DNA of 64,000 nucleotides from Vibrio splendidus (GCF_001557875.1 NZ_LNRF01000003.1:361921-425920); one strand, 5' to 3'. Numbered from the stretch's first letter, positions 19,863-29,360 are shown. The notes: generated by a model not told the origin, from the letters alone. A program made the numbers and translations.

Positions 19863-19871
19863 GCGTCCCTG

Positions 19872-20792
19872 TTAGTAGCGAATTTTCGGGTCAATCAGCG
19901 CTAGCAAAATATCAACGATTGCGTTGAACAAAATGAATAGGAAACCAATCAAGATGGTTACACCCATTACTAGCGAGTAGTCACGGTTAAACGCGGCGTT
20001 AACAAACAGCTTACCGATACCTGGTAGGCCGAAGATGGTTTCAACAACAACTGAACCTGTGATGATACCTACGAAAGCAGGGCCCATATAAGAAACAACA
20101 GGCAGCATTGCTGGCTTAAGTGCATGTTTTAGAATGATGTAACGGTAACTTAGTCCTTTTGCACGTGCAGTTCGGATAAAGTTACTGTTCAATGTTTCAA
20201 TCATGCTACCGCGAGTAATACGAGCAAAGGTGGCTACGTAAAGAAGAGACATCGCGATAACAGGCAGCACGATGTACATGAATGTACCGCCATGCCAACC
20301 ACCTGCTGGGAATATGTTCCAGTGCAGGGAGAAAAGGTAAATAAGCGCCGGTGCCAACACGAAGGATGGCATCACCACCCCGAGCATGGCGGTCGACATT
20401 ATGGTGTAGTCGACCCAGGTATTGTGCTTCAAGGCAGCAATCGTCCCGACGGTGACCCCCATCAATAGTGTGAAGATAAAGGCAACGAAACCTACCTTCG
20501 CAGATACTGGAAGTGCAACCGCGATCAGCTCATTTACTGTGTAATCTTGGTATTTAAAAGATGGACCGAAGTCACCTTGTAAGATATTTGTCAAATACGT
20601 AGTGTACTGTTCAAATACGGGTTTATCTAAGCCGTATTTAGCTTCGATGTTAGCCATAACTTCTGGCGGTAATGGACGCTCGCTTGAAAACGGGTTACCC
20701 GGAGCGAAACGCATGAGAAAGAAAGATATAGTGATCAACACCAACATGGTTGGAATCGCTTCAAATATCCTTTTCATAATGAATTTAAGCAT
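19872..20792 (-). CDS. oppB: Oligopeptide ABC transporter permease OppB
   Basis: Inner-membrane permease that pairs with OppC to form the peptide channel. The 306-residue length is standard, with six predicted helices. The N-terminal signature LKFIMKRIFEAIPTMLVLIT is present, and the EAA loop is NFIRTARAKGLSYRYIILKHALKPAML. The 114-bp gap from oppA holds a stable hairpin. Close to the oppB ribosome binding site there is a sequence complementary to the OppZ-like RNA, so oppBCDF is likely expressed below oppA and is subject to feedback. Confidence 0.95.
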   Translation of the reverse strand: MLKFIMKRIFEAIPTMLVLITISFFLMRFAPGNPFSSERPLPPEVMANIEAKYGLDKPVFEQYTTYLTNILQGDFGPSFKYQDYTVNELIAVALPVSAKVGFVAFIFTLLMGVTVGTIAALKHNTWVDYTIMSTAMLGVVMPSFVLAPALIYLFSLHWNIFPAGGWHGGTFMYIVLPVIAMSLLYVATFARITRGSMIETLNSNFIRTARAKGLSYRYIILKHALKPAMLPVVSYMGPAFVGIITGSVVVETIFGLPGIGKLFVNAAFNRDYSLVMGVTILIGFLFILFNAIVDILLALIDPKIRY

Positions 20793-20803
20793 AAACTCAC
20801 TCT

Positions 20804-20817
20804 TTCAGTCTGTGACA
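20804..20817 (-). promoter_or_regulatory. Predicted OppZ pairing site in the oppB leader
   Basis: The mRNA segment UGUCACAGACUGAA ends 11 bases before the oppB AUG. It pairs with the opp 3' UTR segment at 16927-16940 at 13 of 14 positions. It abuts the AGAGUGAG ribosome binding site, so pairing should block initiation. Confidence 0.7.
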
Positions 20818-20835
20818 ATTAAAATTAGAAAGACG

Positions 20836-20860
20836 CTACATGCGCGCCCTGCGCATGTAG
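20836..20860 (-). other. Stable hairpin in the oppA-oppB gap
   Basis: CTACATGCGC and GCGCATGTAG form a perfect 10-bp stem with a 5-base loop. No T-run follows directly, so it may stabilise the oppA mRNA end or attenuate read-through instead of fully terminating. Confidence 0.75.
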
Positions 20861-20906
20861 TGCCTGTATCGTTATAGTTATATTAACTTTTTAGAATCGA
20901 AGCTTA

Positions 20907-22538
20907 TTATTGAGCTTTGATGTATAGGTCTTTCGAGAAGATCTTGTCTTCCGCGTTGTTGATTGGGAAACCACCAACATGCGGGTTAAGTAGACGTGAT
21001 TTCACGTATTGGTAGATAGGAGCGATTGGCATATCGTTTGCCATTAGCGCCTCAGCTTCTAGGTAAAGTGCTTTACGCTCTTCTTCTGAAGTTGAGTTAA
21101 GTGCTTTATCGATGATTTTATCGTAAGCCGCACTGTCGTAGTGAACACCACCGGTAGTGTTGTTGCTCTTCATTAGCGTTAGGAACGAAGACGCTTCGTT
21201 GTAGTCACCACACCAACCAGCACGTGCTACTTCGAAGTCACCAGAATCTTTAGAAGATAGGTACGTTTTCCACTCTTGGTTCTCAAGTGTTACAGAAAGA
21301 CCCAGTGTTTTCTTCCACATAGAACCTAGCGCTACAGCAATCTTCTTGTGGTTCTCTGAAGTGTTGTAAAGAAGGTTGAAGTTAAGTGGGTTATCTTTGC
21401 CGTAACCCGCTTCTTCAAGAAGACGTGCCGCTTCTGCGTTACGCTCTTTTTGAGACATCTTACCGTAAGCAGGCAGTTCAGGATCGAAGCCAGCTGTGAT
21501 TTCAGGCGTTAGGAAGTACGCAGGTTTTTGACCTTGCGCTAAGATAGCACCTGTTACGATATCACGATCGATTGCGTAAGAGATTGCTTGACGAACACGA
21601 ACATCATCAAATGGCGCTTTCTTCGTGTTGAAGATGTAGTAGTAAGTACATAGGTTACCCGCTACAGATACATCTTCCGCGTACTCTTTTTGAAGACGCT
21701 TGAAGTGCTCAGTTGGAAGTTCGTTTGTGAAATCGATTTCGCCAGATAGGAAGCGGTTCATTTCCGCTACTTGGTTTTCGATTGGTAGGAACGTTACTTT
21801 ATTAAGAACCGTTTTGTCGTTGTTCCAGTATTGGTCGTTACGCTTAAGTACTAGACGCTCGTTAACAACCCATTTATCAACAGAGAATGCTCCGTTGCCA
21901 ACAAAGTTTTCAGGCTTAGTCCACTGGTCACCGTATTTTTCAACAGTCGCTTGGTGCACAGGCTTCATTGTTGTGTGGCCCATCATCATTACGAAATATG
22001 GTACCGCTGTTTCTAATTCAACAACAAGCGTGTTTGCATCTACAGCTTTAACGCCTAGCTCACTCTTGTCTTTCTTACCCGCTACGATGTCCTTCGCATT
22101 CGCCATCTTGGTATATTCCATGTACCAAGCGTACGGAGAAGCCGTCGCAGGATCGACTGCACGTTTCCAGCTGTATACGAAATCTTGAGCTGTTACAGGA
22201 TCGCCGTTAGACCATTTTGCGTCTTTACGTAGGTGGAAAGTGAATGTTTTGTTGTCTGTCGTTTCCCAGCTTTCAGCAACACCTGGAATAGTATTACCTT
22301 CGCCGTCTTGGTTCACTAGACCTTCTAGAAGATCACGAATTACGTGAGATTCTGGTACACCTTGAGATTTGTGTGGGTCGATAGTCGCAACTTCAGTACC
22401 GTTACCGCGAACAAGTTCCTGAACTTTAGCTAGTTCTGTGCCTGCTGGAACTTCAGCAGCGATAGAAAGAGTAGAAGAGGCAGCCACTGCCAAACCAGCA
22501 CCTAGAAGAAGGGCCTGAGTGATTTTATTCTTGTACAT
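20907..22538 (-). CDS. oppA: Periplasmic oligopeptide-binding protein OppA
   Basis: Binds short peptides in the periplasm and delivers them to OppBCDF. The 543-residue protein has a signal peptide (MYKNKITQALLLGAGLAVAA, then SSTLSIAA before EVPAG). The body is of the SBP_bac_5 type, with the family opening EVATIDPHKSQGVPESHVIRDLLEGL and the internal stretch FHLRKDAKWSNGDPVTAQDFVYSWKR. The ATG has GGAG 8 bases upstream. It is the first gene of the operon, preceded by a long leader/promoter gap. Confidence 0.96.
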   Translation of the reverse strand: MYKNKITQALLLGAGLAVAASSTLSIAAEVPAGTELAKVQELVRGNGTEVATIDPHKSQGVPESHVIRDLLEGLVNQDGEGNTIPGVAESWETTDNKTFTFHLRKDAKWSNGDPVTAQDFVYSWKRAVDPATASPYAWYMEYTKMANAKDIVAGKKDKSELGVKAVDANTLVVELETAVPYFVMMMGHTTMKPVHQATVEKYGDQWTKPENFVGNGAFSVDKWVVNERLVLKRNDQYWNNDKTVLNKVTFLPIENQVAEMNRFLSGEIDFTNELPTEHFKRLQKEYAEDVSVAGNLCTYYYIFNTKKAPFDDVRVRQAISYAIDRDIVTGAILAQGQKPAYFLTPEITAGFDPELPAYGKMSQKERNAEAARLLEEAGYGKDNPLNFNLLYNTSENHKKIAVALGSMWKKTLGLSVTLENQEWKTYLSSKDSGDFEVARAGWCGDYNEASSFLTLMKSNNTTGGVHYDSAAYDKIIDKALNSTSEEERKALYLEAEALMANDMPIAPIYQYVKSRLLNPHVGGFPINNAEDKIFSKDLYIKAQ

Positions 22539-23106
22539 TTAATAAACTCCAAGTTTTATGTATTGCATCCATGACTTCTTTGCTTAGCTCACTGAACGGC
22601 AGTGATTTAGATTTATTTAGCTCAAAATTTAAGCATAAAAATCTAAAACCTTACAAAGATTGAGGCACACACTATCAACCATTGAAGTAATTTGCCATAA
22701 ACAAGTCGCAAAAAATCGGATAATTCTCCGATTTACTCCAGATATCAGTGCAAATATCTAATAAAAACCTAATGAACAGTGAGTTACACATAGGGATTCA
22801 TCAAAAAACAGCCTTTAGTGTTGATGTATCTGTATTGATACTTTTTTTTAGCATCTTATGCTAGAACACTGTCGGCAAATTAACATTAATGCCACATGAA
22901 ATCTAATTGCACATCACATATCACCTAAATAGACTCCACTATTTGTGAGGATTATCACTTTATACAAAACAGCATAATGCACTGCACCAAAACGGAAAAT
23001 TCGATGCACTAATTCAGACAGAATTGATGGTTGAATTTATATGCAACAGCAGTGACTAACAATTAATCAAAACACTAGCTTTTTATAAATCAACTGATGA
23101 CGGGCA
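22539..23106. promoter_or_regulatory. oppA upstream region
   Basis: This 570-bp AT-rich gap between oppA and the moa terminator has no credible ORF. It should hold the oppA promoter and leader. A short weak hairpin (GTATC/GATAC followed by eight Ts, 22827-22849, plus strand) is too AT-rich to call as a terminator. Confidence 0.4.
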
Positions 23107-23136
23107 CAAAAAAGCCGACCTAAATGGTCGGCTTTT
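23107..23136 (-). terminator. Rho-independent terminator of the moa operon
   Basis: GCCGACC pairs with GGTCGGC across the loop. On the minus strand it is followed by six Ts, downstream of moaE. Confidence 0.85.
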
Positions 23137-23190
23137 GACTGTCTCATATACAAATGAGTTAATGTTGAAGCAACATCACTTTAAGAGAAA

Positions 23191-23646
23191 TTACTTCTCC
23201 CAGCGCTCTGCTGCTTTTGCATCTGAATCGCGAGAATCAACCCAACGAGTTGCTTCTGTAGTACGTTCCTTTTTCCAAAACGGCGCTTTGGTTTTTAGGA
23301 AGTCCATAACAAACTCACAAGCTTCGAAGGCTGCACCTCGGTGCGCACTTGATACACCAACGTAAACAATCTGGTCACCGATATCTAAGTCACCAACTCG
23401 GTGAATCACTCGCATCTTCTGGATAGGCCAGCGCGCTTCAGCTTGATCACAGATCTCGCTCAACGACTTTTCTGTCATACCCGGGTAGTGCTCAAGAGAC
23501 AAACCAATCACGTTATCGCCAAGGTTCATGTCGCGAACTTTACCAACAAACGTCACAACTGCTCCCGCAGCCGTACCTTGAGCTAGATAATCGTATTCGT
23601 CACCCACAGAAAAGTCTTCAGCAGTCACTACTACTCTTGAATCCAT
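23191..23646 (-). CDS. moaE: Molybdopterin synthase catalytic subunit MoaE
   Basis: Large subunit of molybdopterin synthase, which inserts two sulfurs carried by MoaD into precursor Z (cPMP). The 151-residue protein shows the family core LSLEHYPGMTEKSL, IHRVGDLDIGDQIVYVGVSSAHR, and the active-site region FLKTKAPFWKKER with the conserved lysines. It is last in the operon, 2 bp after moaD and before the terminator, so the two subunits are likely made together. Confidence 0.96.
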   Translation of the reverse strand: MDSRVVVTAEDFSVGDEYDYLAQGTAAGAVVTFVGKVRDMNLGDNVIGLSLEHYPGMTEKSLSEICDQAEARWPIQKMRVIHRVGDLDIGDQIVYVGVSSAHRGAAFEACEFVMDFLKTKAPFWKKERTTEATRWVDSRDSDAKAAERWEK

Positions 23647-23648
23647 GA

Positions 23649-23894
23649 CTAACCTCCAGTGACAGGTGGGAAGAAAGCCACTTCGTCGCCATCTTTCACT
23701 TCAGTCGTCAAAGGTACGATTGATTGGTTAAGCGCAGCCAGAAGCTTGCCCTCTTCCAATGCGATATCCCATTTGCCTTCTTGCGTTACAAGGTGGCTGC
23801 GAATCGCTTCGATGGTACTGAATTGCGCGTCGACTTCTAGGCTGTCAACACCGACAAGTTCACGAGTTTGAGCAAAGAAAAGTACAGTAATCAT
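23649..23894 (-). CDS. moaD: Molybdopterin synthase sulfur carrier subunit MoaD
   Basis: Ubiquitin-like sulfur carrier of 81 residues. It ends in the required diglycine (AFFPPVTGG), whose C-terminus is adenylated by MoeB and converted to a thiocarboxylate. It starts [15 protein letters not shown], a typical beta-grasp first strand. Its start overlaps the moaC stop by four bases (ATGA), indicating translational coupling. Confidence 0.96.
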   Translation of the reverse strand: MITVLFFAQTRELVGVDSLEVDAQFSTIEAIRSHLVTQEGKWDIALEEGKLLAALNQSIVPLTTEVKDGDEVAFFPPVTGG

Positions 23895-24370
23895 GATTCC
23901 ACCTTAAAGTGTCCTGATTTACCACCCGTCTTCTCTAACAGGCGTACATTCTCGATAACAATGTCTTTCTGAACAGCTTTACACATATCGTAAATCGTCA
24001 GTGCAGCAACAGAAGCAGCCGTTAGCGCTTCCATCTCTACGCCTGTCTTACCAGCAAGTTTACATACCGACTCGATACGTACTTTGTTTTCAGACTCGAT
24101 AGCTTCAAGCTGCACTTCTACTTTGGTTAATAGCAAAGGGTGACACAGTGGAATCAGATCCCACGTCTTCTTAGCCGCTTGAATACCCGCAATACGTGCC
24201 GTTGCGAAAACATCACCTTTATGGTGGCTACCAGAGACAATAAGCTCTAGCGTTTCTGCCGACATTTGAACGAATGCTTCTGCTCTCGCTTCACGCACTG
24301 TTTCTGCTTTAGCCGATACATCGACCATGTTCGCTTCGCCAGACGCGTTAATGTGTGTAAATTGACTCAT
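23891..24370 (-). CDS. moaC: Cyclic pyranopterin monophosphate synthase MoaC
   Basis: Acts after MoaA to form cyclic pyranopterin monophosphate. The 159-residue protein carries the family signature [34 protein letters not shown], and [26 protein letters not shown], including the catalytic lysines. It starts at the ATG at 24370 ([19 protein letters not shown]), which aligns with E. coli MoaC and has AGGTGG 7 bases upstream. A TTG two codons earlier is less likely. Confidence 0.96.
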   Translation of the reverse strand: MSQFTHINASGEANMVDVSAKAETVREARAEAFVQMSAETLELIVSGSHHKGDVFATARIAGIQAAKKTWDLIPLCHPLLLTKVEVQLEAIESENKVRIESVCKLAGKTGVEMEALTAASVAALTIYDMCKAVQKDIVIENVRLLEKTGGKSGHFKVES

Positions 24371-24382
24371 GTTCAAGCCACC

Positions 24383-24895
24383 TTATACAGAAAGGTGTGG
24401 CATGAAATTACAAGGACGGTGGCTAGCATCCATCTGTTGCTTGATGATCTTAGTCCAACCGGTACGGCAAGCGCCTGTAGAGCCTGGCATCGCAAAAATA
24501 ACCGTATGGTTAGCAAAACCCGCGATCGCACGAGATTGAATAGTTGATGTACCGATCTCTTCGTAAGACACTTGACGGAATAGCTCACCAAAGCCTTCAA
24601 CTTCTTTGTCAAATAGAGGCTTAAGAGCTTCAGGCGTGCTGTCACGAGATGTGAAGCCTGTACCGCCAGTGATCATGATAGCTTGTACACTCTCATCAGC
24701 GATCCACTTAGATACGATCGCGCGGATCTTGTACATGTCATCGATAACGATTTGCTTATCAACCACGTTGTGGCCTGCTTCTTTAGCATGCTCAGCTAGG
24801 TAACCACCTGATGTGTCATTTTCTTCTGTACGCGTATCTGAAACCGTTAGTACTGCGATGTTTGCTGCTTGGAATTTGCTTTCTGCGTGACCCAT
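24383..24895 (-). CDS. moaB: Molybdenum cofactor biosynthesis protein MoaB
   Basis: MogA/MoaB-fold protein of 170 residues. It has NIAVLTVSDTRTEENDTSGGYL and the molybdopterin-binding loop AIMITGGTGFTSRDSTPEAL. Its role in E. coli is uncertain, because MogA does the adenylation there, but it may bind or adenylate molybdopterin. It follows moaA only after a 356-bp gap filled by a repeat element, which is unusual for this operon, and leads directly into moaC 12 bp later. Confidence 0.94.
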   Translation of the reverse strand: MGHAESKFQAANIAVLTVSDTRTEENDTSGGYLAEHAKEAGHNVVDKQIVIDDMYKIRAIVSKWIADESVQAIMITGGTGFTSRDSTPEALKPLFDKEVEGFGELFRQVSYEEIGTSTIQSRAIAGFANHTVIFAMPGSTGACRTGWTKIIKQQMDASHRPCNFMPHLSV

Positions 24896-24925
24896 TTGTT
24901 CACCTATATAAATTTTTCAATTATG

Positions 24926-25191
24926 AGGGCGTGTTGACCTTTCGTGATTAAATTTTGTTCGAGATAAAAGCGTTTTAATCGCGGCGAGGGGGAAGTAGCC
25001 TAGTCATTCTAAGCAAATCTCCCTCAACAAAGAGTAAAACGCTTTTAGCCGAACCCTTCGGGCAGCGTTTGCTGGTCATTTCTACTACGTTATAGGCTTC
25101 TCATGTAGGCTAGCTACACATCAAAGCCTCTGCCTTGTATAAATACCCAGCAACTCGCTGCAAAAATCAGCTCGAAAGAGCAACACGCCCT
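24926..25191. repeat. MITE-like element with imperfect terminal inverted repeats, between moaA and moaB
   Basis: The ends are exact inverted copies, AGGGCGTGTTG (24926-24936) and CAACACGCCCT (25181-25191). The inverted similarity extends to about 37 bp. Inside are a 12-bp inverted pair (AAAAGCGTTTTA at 24966-24977, TAAAACGCTTTT at 25035-25046), a GAGGG/CCCTC pair, and a third pair GCAGCGTTTGCTGG / CCAGCAACTCGCTGC (25053-25161). It has no ORF. The layout is that of a non-autonomous palindromic repeat, and closely similar repeats are, as I recall, scattered in Vibrio genomes. I could not identify a target-site duplication. Confidence 0.75.
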
Positions 25192-25251
25192 AGACTGATT
25201 CGCCCAACCTAAGGAAGCTGAGCGATAAAATGCTTTAGAGTGTATAGCGGG

Positions 25252-26241
25252 TTAACCGCCGATTGACGCCAAGTTTGGAGTCATGCCGCTATTGCCATCA
25301 TGTAAGAAGTGGCTAACGGACTTGGTTTGAAGCTGAGCCTGAATACGATCAATGAGCTCTTGCTCTTGTTGATCTTCTTGAATCAGATCTCTCAGTTCAA
25401 CACCATGGTCGCCAAACAGACACAGGTGGAGTTTGCCAGTTGCAGAAACACGCAGGCGGTTACAACTCTCACAAAAGTCTTTCTCGTAAGGCATGATCAA
25501 ACCGATTTCACCCTTGTAGTCTGGGTGGACAAACACTTGCGCCGGGCCATCATTAACGGCTTTGACTTTTAACAGCCAACCATTAGCAATAAGTTGGTTG
25601 CGAATTGCAACGCCAGAAACATGGTGTTTATCGAATAACTCGTCCATCTCGCCAGTTTTCATCAGCTCGATAAAACGTAATTGAATAGGTTTGTCTTTGA
25701 TCCAATTAAGGAAGGCTGGTAGTTCCTGACTGTTGAGGTCTTTCATTAATACGACGTTTACTTTGACTTGTTCAAAGCCAACCTCAAACGCTTTATCAAT
25801 CCCTCGCATAACCTCTGTAAACTTATTCTCACCAGTGATCTGATGGAACATACGCGAATCTAAGCTATCCACGCTCACGTTTATATGGGTTAAACCAGCA
25901 TCACGCCATTGCCCTACTTGTTTCTCCATGCGGTAGCCATTCGTTGTGGTGGCTACTTTTTCGATGCCTGGAGTAGAAGCAACGGTATGTATGATTTCAG
26001 GAAAGTCTTTACGCAGACTCGGCTCTCCGCCTGTAATGCGGATCTTTGAGGTACCACAATCTGCAAACGCTTTTACTACGCGTTTGATCTCGGGAACACT
26101 TAAAAAAGACGAGTTTTTTTGCCCTGACGGTTTATAACCATCCGGCAAGCAGTAAGTACATTTAAAGTTACAGACGTCTGTAACCGACAAGCGCAAGTAA
26201 TAAAACTTGCGATGGAATCTATCTTCGAATTGTTGCGCCAC
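25252..26241 (-). CDS. moaA: GTP 3',8-cyclase MoaA
   Basis: Radical SAM enzyme that rearranges GTP in the first step of molybdenum cofactor synthesis. The SAM-binding cluster is CNFKCTYC (with [11 protein letters not shown]), a second cluster lies in [23 protein letters not shown], and the protein ends in the required double glycine (NLASIGG). I set the start at the GTG at 26241. It gives 329 residues, exactly the E. coli length, and [20 protein letters not shown] aligns with its N-terminus. A longer TTG reading would translate the end of the riboswitch. A Moco riboswitch lies directly upstream. Confidence 0.96.
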   Translation of the reverse strand: MAQQFEDRFHRKFYYLRLSVTDVCNFKCTYCLPDGYKPSGQKNSSFLSVPEIKRVVKAFADCGTSKIRITGGEPSLRKDFPEIIHTVASTPGIEKVATTTNGYRMEKQVGQWRDAGLTHINVSVDSLDSRMFHQITGENKFTEVMRGIDKAFEVGFEQVKVNVVLMKDLNSQELPAFLNWIKDKPIQLRFIELMKTGEMDELFDKHHVSGVAIRNQLIANGWLLKVKAVNDGPAQVFVHPDYKGEIGLIMPYEKDFCESCNRLRVSATGKLHLCLFGDHGVELRDLIQEDQQEQELIDRIQAQLQTKSVSHFLHDGNSGMTPNLASIGG

Positions 26242-26244
26242 GGA

Positions 26245-26372
26245 ACACCTTTCCAAACACGGGAGGCATAATCATTTCCAATTAAGCCCTTGTGACAACA
26301 TGTCACTGGCTCTTGATGCGTATCGGTACAGCAAATACCACTGTGCGACTTAGCATGCGAGAGCTCGGAGTT
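26245..26372 (-). promoter_or_regulatory. Moco (molybdenum cofactor) riboswitch in the moaA leader
   Basis: The minus-strand leader ends GCCTCCCGTGTTTGGAAAGG directly before the moaA GTG. This is nearly the same as the 3' end of the E. coli moaA Moco RNA (CTCCCGT...GGAAAGGTGT). Upstream are the AGGGC partner, a GGAAATGATT segment, and a GTGAC/GTCAC hairpin, in the expected order. The element ends at the start codon, so it probably controls translation initiation in response to Moco. The 5' boundary is approximate. Confidence 0.85.
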
Positions 26373-26576
26373 ATGGCAACTGCACGTTATATTCACACAC
26401 GCAGTAGCTGAGTAATAAAATACTTAATATTTGTACGTGAATCTAGCTCTGATGGTAAAAAACGGGTCACATCGGCAAAAAAAACGTATCAAACGCTCAA
26501 AATAACTCTTGTTGAGTATATAGCGAGAAGCATTTAACCTAAATTATAGTTGGTAATAATCTAACAAGAACAAAAA

Positions 26577-27464
26577 ATGAATATTTACTCTTCAAAGAAA
26601 GTCGTAGCAATCGGCGGTGGCCATGGCTTAGGTCGCATGTTAGCTGCATTAAAAGACTTTGGTAACAACGCAACTGGCATTGTTGCAACGACAGATAACG
26701 GTGGTTCCACCGGACGCATTCGAGATTGCCAAGGTGGCATCGCATGGGGAGATACACGTAACTGTATCAACCAATTAATCACAGAACCTTCAATCAGTTC
26801 GATGATGTTCGAATACCGCTTTCGTGGTCAAGGTGAGCTAGACGGTCACAACTTGGGTAACCTAATGCTAACGGCGTTAGACAACCTTTCCGTTCGCCCA
26901 TTGGAAGCAATTAACCTGATTCGAAATATGCTCAAGGTCGATGTTAATATCGTCCCTATGACCGAACACCCGTCAGACCTTACCGCCCTATCTATGGATG
27001 GGCGCTGGGTAACAGGTGAAACCAATGTGGATGACATGACAGAAAAGCTACGCATGATGGACTTGTCACCGGAAGTGCCAGCAACTAAAGAAGCCGTTGC
27101 TGCAGTTGAGCAAGCGGACTGCATCGTTCTTGGGCCAGGGAGCTTTTTGACCAGTGTGATGCCTCCGCTCTTATTACCAGAGATCGGTAAAGCAATTGCT
27201 GAAAACAGGAACGCCAAGGTTATTTTCGTGGAAAACCTTTCTCCAGAACATGGTCCAGCAGGCAAGATGACACTTCAGGAACAATTGGAATGGTGCGAAC
27301 GGACCTGTAAGGCAAGAAAGATAGACATTGTGTTAGGCAATGTGCCACACCCTGAACTTGAAGGGTTATGGAATTGCGTGACCACTGATCTTGCCTCTCC
27401 AAATCGAGATTGGCGACACGACCGCATAAAACTCCAACAAGCGATTAGGGAGCAGTTGGTTTAA
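26577..27464 (+). CDS. yvcK: YvcK/YbhK family protein (gluconeogenesis factor, CofD-like fold)
   Basis: The 295-residue protein has the family's N-terminal glycine-rich nucleotide-binding strand VVAIGGGHGLGRMLAALKDF, followed by GIVATTDNGGSTGRIR, DGHNLGNLMLTAL, and VLGPGSFLTSVMPPLLLPEI. Bacillus YvcK binds UDP-sugars and affects cell shape and gluconeogenic growth, while E. coli ybhK also sits next to moaA. The specific role in Vibrio is unknown. It is divergent from moaA and ends at a bidirectional terminator shared with luxU. Confidence 0.9.
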   Translation: MNIYSSKKVVAIGGGHGLGRMLAALKDFGNNATGIVATTDNGGSTGRIRDCQGGIAWGDTRNCINQLITEPSISSMMFEYRFRGQGELDGHNLGNLMLTALDNLSVRPLEAINLIRNMLKVDVNIVPMTEHPSDLTALSMDGRWVTGETNVDDMTEKLRMMDLSPEVPATKEAVAAVEQADCIVLGPGSFLTSVMPPLLLPEIGKAIAENRNAKVIFVENLSPEHGPAGKMTLQEQLEWCERTCKARKIDIVLGNVPHPELEGLWNCVTTDLASPNRDWRHDRIKLQQAIREQLV

Positions 27465-27504
27465 CTTGGTTAGCTGAGTCTGATTGCCAAACCCCAACAA
27501 AAAC

Positions 27505-27532
27505 AAAAAGGAGCCTCATGCTCCTTTTTTTA
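27505..27532. terminator. Bidirectional terminator between yvcK and luxU
   Basis: AAAAAGGAGC and GCTCCTTTTT flank the loop CTCAT, with T-runs on both strands, between convergent genes. Confidence 0.85.
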
Positions 27533-27554
27533 ATATATGTAATACCCGACCGCT

Positions 27555-27899
27555 TTAGATATCTGCCATCAACTGCTGGTATTCTTGGTAGGTGGATAAC
27601 AGCAGTTTCTGCATATCTTGAAAGTCAACCTCAGTGACAGGCAGCGCTTGCTTCACTTTCGTATCCAAGCTAATCGCAAAACAACACAAAGAGTCCGCGC
27701 CAAAACTCGCGGCGCTGCTCTTAAGTGCATGACTGATATCAGCCAAGTACTTAGAAGTATCCGACTCCTTATTTATCTCTAGGTGTTCATAGTAGCCTTT
27801 CAACTCACCTAAAAAGATCTCCAGTAAAACAGGGACATTCTCTTGCCCTATTTCGCCGGCAAGCTCATCAACTTTTTGCTGATTTAATACTTTCGTCAT
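27555..27899 (-). CDS. luxU: Quorum-sensing phosphorelay protein LuxU
   Basis: Histidine phosphotransfer protein that passes phosphate from the quorum-sensing hybrid kinases to LuxO at low cell density. The 114-residue HPt domain has its phospho-histidine at His57 in [19 protein letters not shown], close to His58 of V. harveyi LuxU. It starts 24 bp after the luxO stop, so the two are cotranscribed. No autoinducer kinase or synthase gene is in the window. Confidence 0.95.
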   Translation of the reverse strand: MTKVLNQQKVDELAGEIGQENVPVLLEIFLGELKGYYEHLEINKESDTSKYLADISHALKSSAASFGADSLCCFAISLDTKVKQALPVTEVDFQDMQKLLLSTYQEYQQLMADI

Positions 27900-27923
27900 T
27901 ATGATTTTCTTATTGTTTGGTGA

Positions 27924-29312
27924 TTACGGCTTCGCATTCCACGTTTGTAACTTGCGGTATATGGTCGAAGGACTCACATCTAGGAAACCTGCTGCTCGCG
28001 GAATGTTGCCGTCACACGCTTTAATGGCCTGTTCGATAGCCGTCTTCTCAGTGATCCACAATGGGAAAATATCTTTTACCGTGATGTCTTCGTTCTGCTT
28101 CTCTTTCAAGCGCAGACTGTTTTCAATCGGCTGGTTCAATGGTGGCGGAAGCATGTTAAGAGTAATCTCTTTGCCATTATTCAATACCACCACGTTCCGT
28201 AATACGTTTTGTAGTTGACGCACATTCCCAGGCCACTCATATTGATTAAAGCGATCAAGTACTTCCTGAGCAAAACGAACAAACGCCTTCCCCTCCTCGA
28301 CCGACATATAGCCTAGTAACGAGTATGCAATCTCGATGACATCTTCTCCGCGCTCGCGCAATGGCGGCAAGTGCAGCGGAATCACGTATAAACGATAGTA
28401 TAAATCTTCTCTAAAGCGACCTTCTTGTACTTCTTTCCAAGGGTCACGGTTAGTTGCACAAACAAAGCGCACATCAACGCTCTTCATTTTTGAAGAGCCG
28501 ACTTTTTGGAAGGTACCGGTTTGAATGAAACGAAGAAGCTTAGTTTGCAGTTCAAGATCCATTTCACACAGTTCATCGAGAAACAGTGTTCCACCATCAG
28601 CAAGCTCAGCAGCCCCTTGGCGATCAGTTGCCGCGCCCGTAAAGGCACCTTTAACGTGACCAAACAGCTCACTTTCAATCAGATCTTTAGGAATCGCCGC
28701 ACAGTTAATCGCAATGAAAGGCTTGTCACCACGCTTACTCGCCGCATGAATGGCTTCTGCACATACCTCTTTACCGGTACCACTTTCACCCGTAATGAAA
28801 ATACTCGCCTTACTTGATGCAGCAGAATCGATAGTTCGGTAAACCTGCTGCATGGTCTGGCTGCTGCCGATGAAGCCTTGGTAATTTTGGTTTCCCGGGT
28901 GTTCCGAGCTGTTTTTAAGCTTGGTGGCTTTACGGATCGCATTGTTCACCGTAATACGGAGTCGGTCGGCTTCACACGGTTTGATAAGGAAATCTTGAGA
29001 ACCATGACGCATCGCTTCTACGGCGGTATCGATAGAGCCGTGAGCCGTCATGAAGATAACCGGAACTTCAGGGTACTTTTGTTTTACAGCAAATAGCACG
29101 TCCATACCTGTCATATCAGGCAGACGTAGATCTAATAAAATAAGGTCTGGGATTCGATGATTCAAACTCTCGATTGCATCGCGGCCAGTGCCGACAATGT
29201 TGATATCAATTTCGAGCGGTGTAAGATACGAGCGATATAAAGCTGCTACCGAAGCGGTATCCTCTACCATCAACAAATACTTCGATTTGTTATCTAGCGT
29301 TTTTGATTGCAT
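27924..29312 (-). CDS. luxO: Quorum-sensing sigma-54 response regulator LuxO
   Basis: When phosphorylated, LuxO activates sigma-54 transcription of Qrr sRNAs and so keeps quorum-sensing output off. The 462-residue protein has a receiver domain with acceptor Asp61 ([13 protein letters not shown]). The AAA+ domain follows with Walker A GESGTGKE, the sigma-54 contact loop [15 protein letters not shown], and Walker [11 protein letters not shown] Fis-type HTH sits at the end ([22 protein letters not shown]). An in-frame ATG at codon 15 would give the shorter form, in which the acceptor is Asp47 as in V. harveyi numbering. It is divergent from qrr1. Confidence 0.97.
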   Translation of the reverse strand: MQSKTLDNKSKYLLMVEDTASVAALYRSYLTPLEIDINIVGTGRDAIESLNHRIPDLILLDLRLPDMTGMDVLFAVKQKYPEVPVIFMTAHGSIDTAVEAMRHGSQDFLIKPCEADRLRITVNNAIRKATKLKNSSEHPGNQNYQGFIGSSQTMQQVYRTIDSAASSKASIFITGESGTGKEVCAEAIHAASKRGDKPFIAINCAAIPKDLIESELFGHVKGAFTGAATDRQGAAELADGGTLFLDELCEMDLELQTKLLRFIQTGTFQKVGSSKMKSVDVRFVCATNRDPWKEVQEGRFREDLYYRLYVIPLHLPPLRERGEDVIEIAYSLLGYMSVEEGKAFVRFAQEVLDRFNQYEWPGNVRQLQNVLRNVVVLNNGKEITLNMLPPPLNQPIENSLRLKEKQNEDITVKDIFPLWITEKTAIEQAIKACDGNIPRAAGFLDVSPSTIYRKLQTWNAKP

Positions 29313-29360
29313 ATCCTAGCCATTTATAATTTGCATTTCTTATTATAGTCGCATTCCGCT

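Noticed and set aside
21700..22188. 162-residue ORF antisense to oppA
   Set aside because: It lies wholly inside oppA, has low-complexity Ser/Thr composition, and no initiation signal.
22827..22849. Terminator-like GTATC/GATAC hairpin with eight Ts upstream of oppA
   Set aside because: The stem is only five AT-rich base pairs, and no transcript on that strand is suggested by the surroundings.
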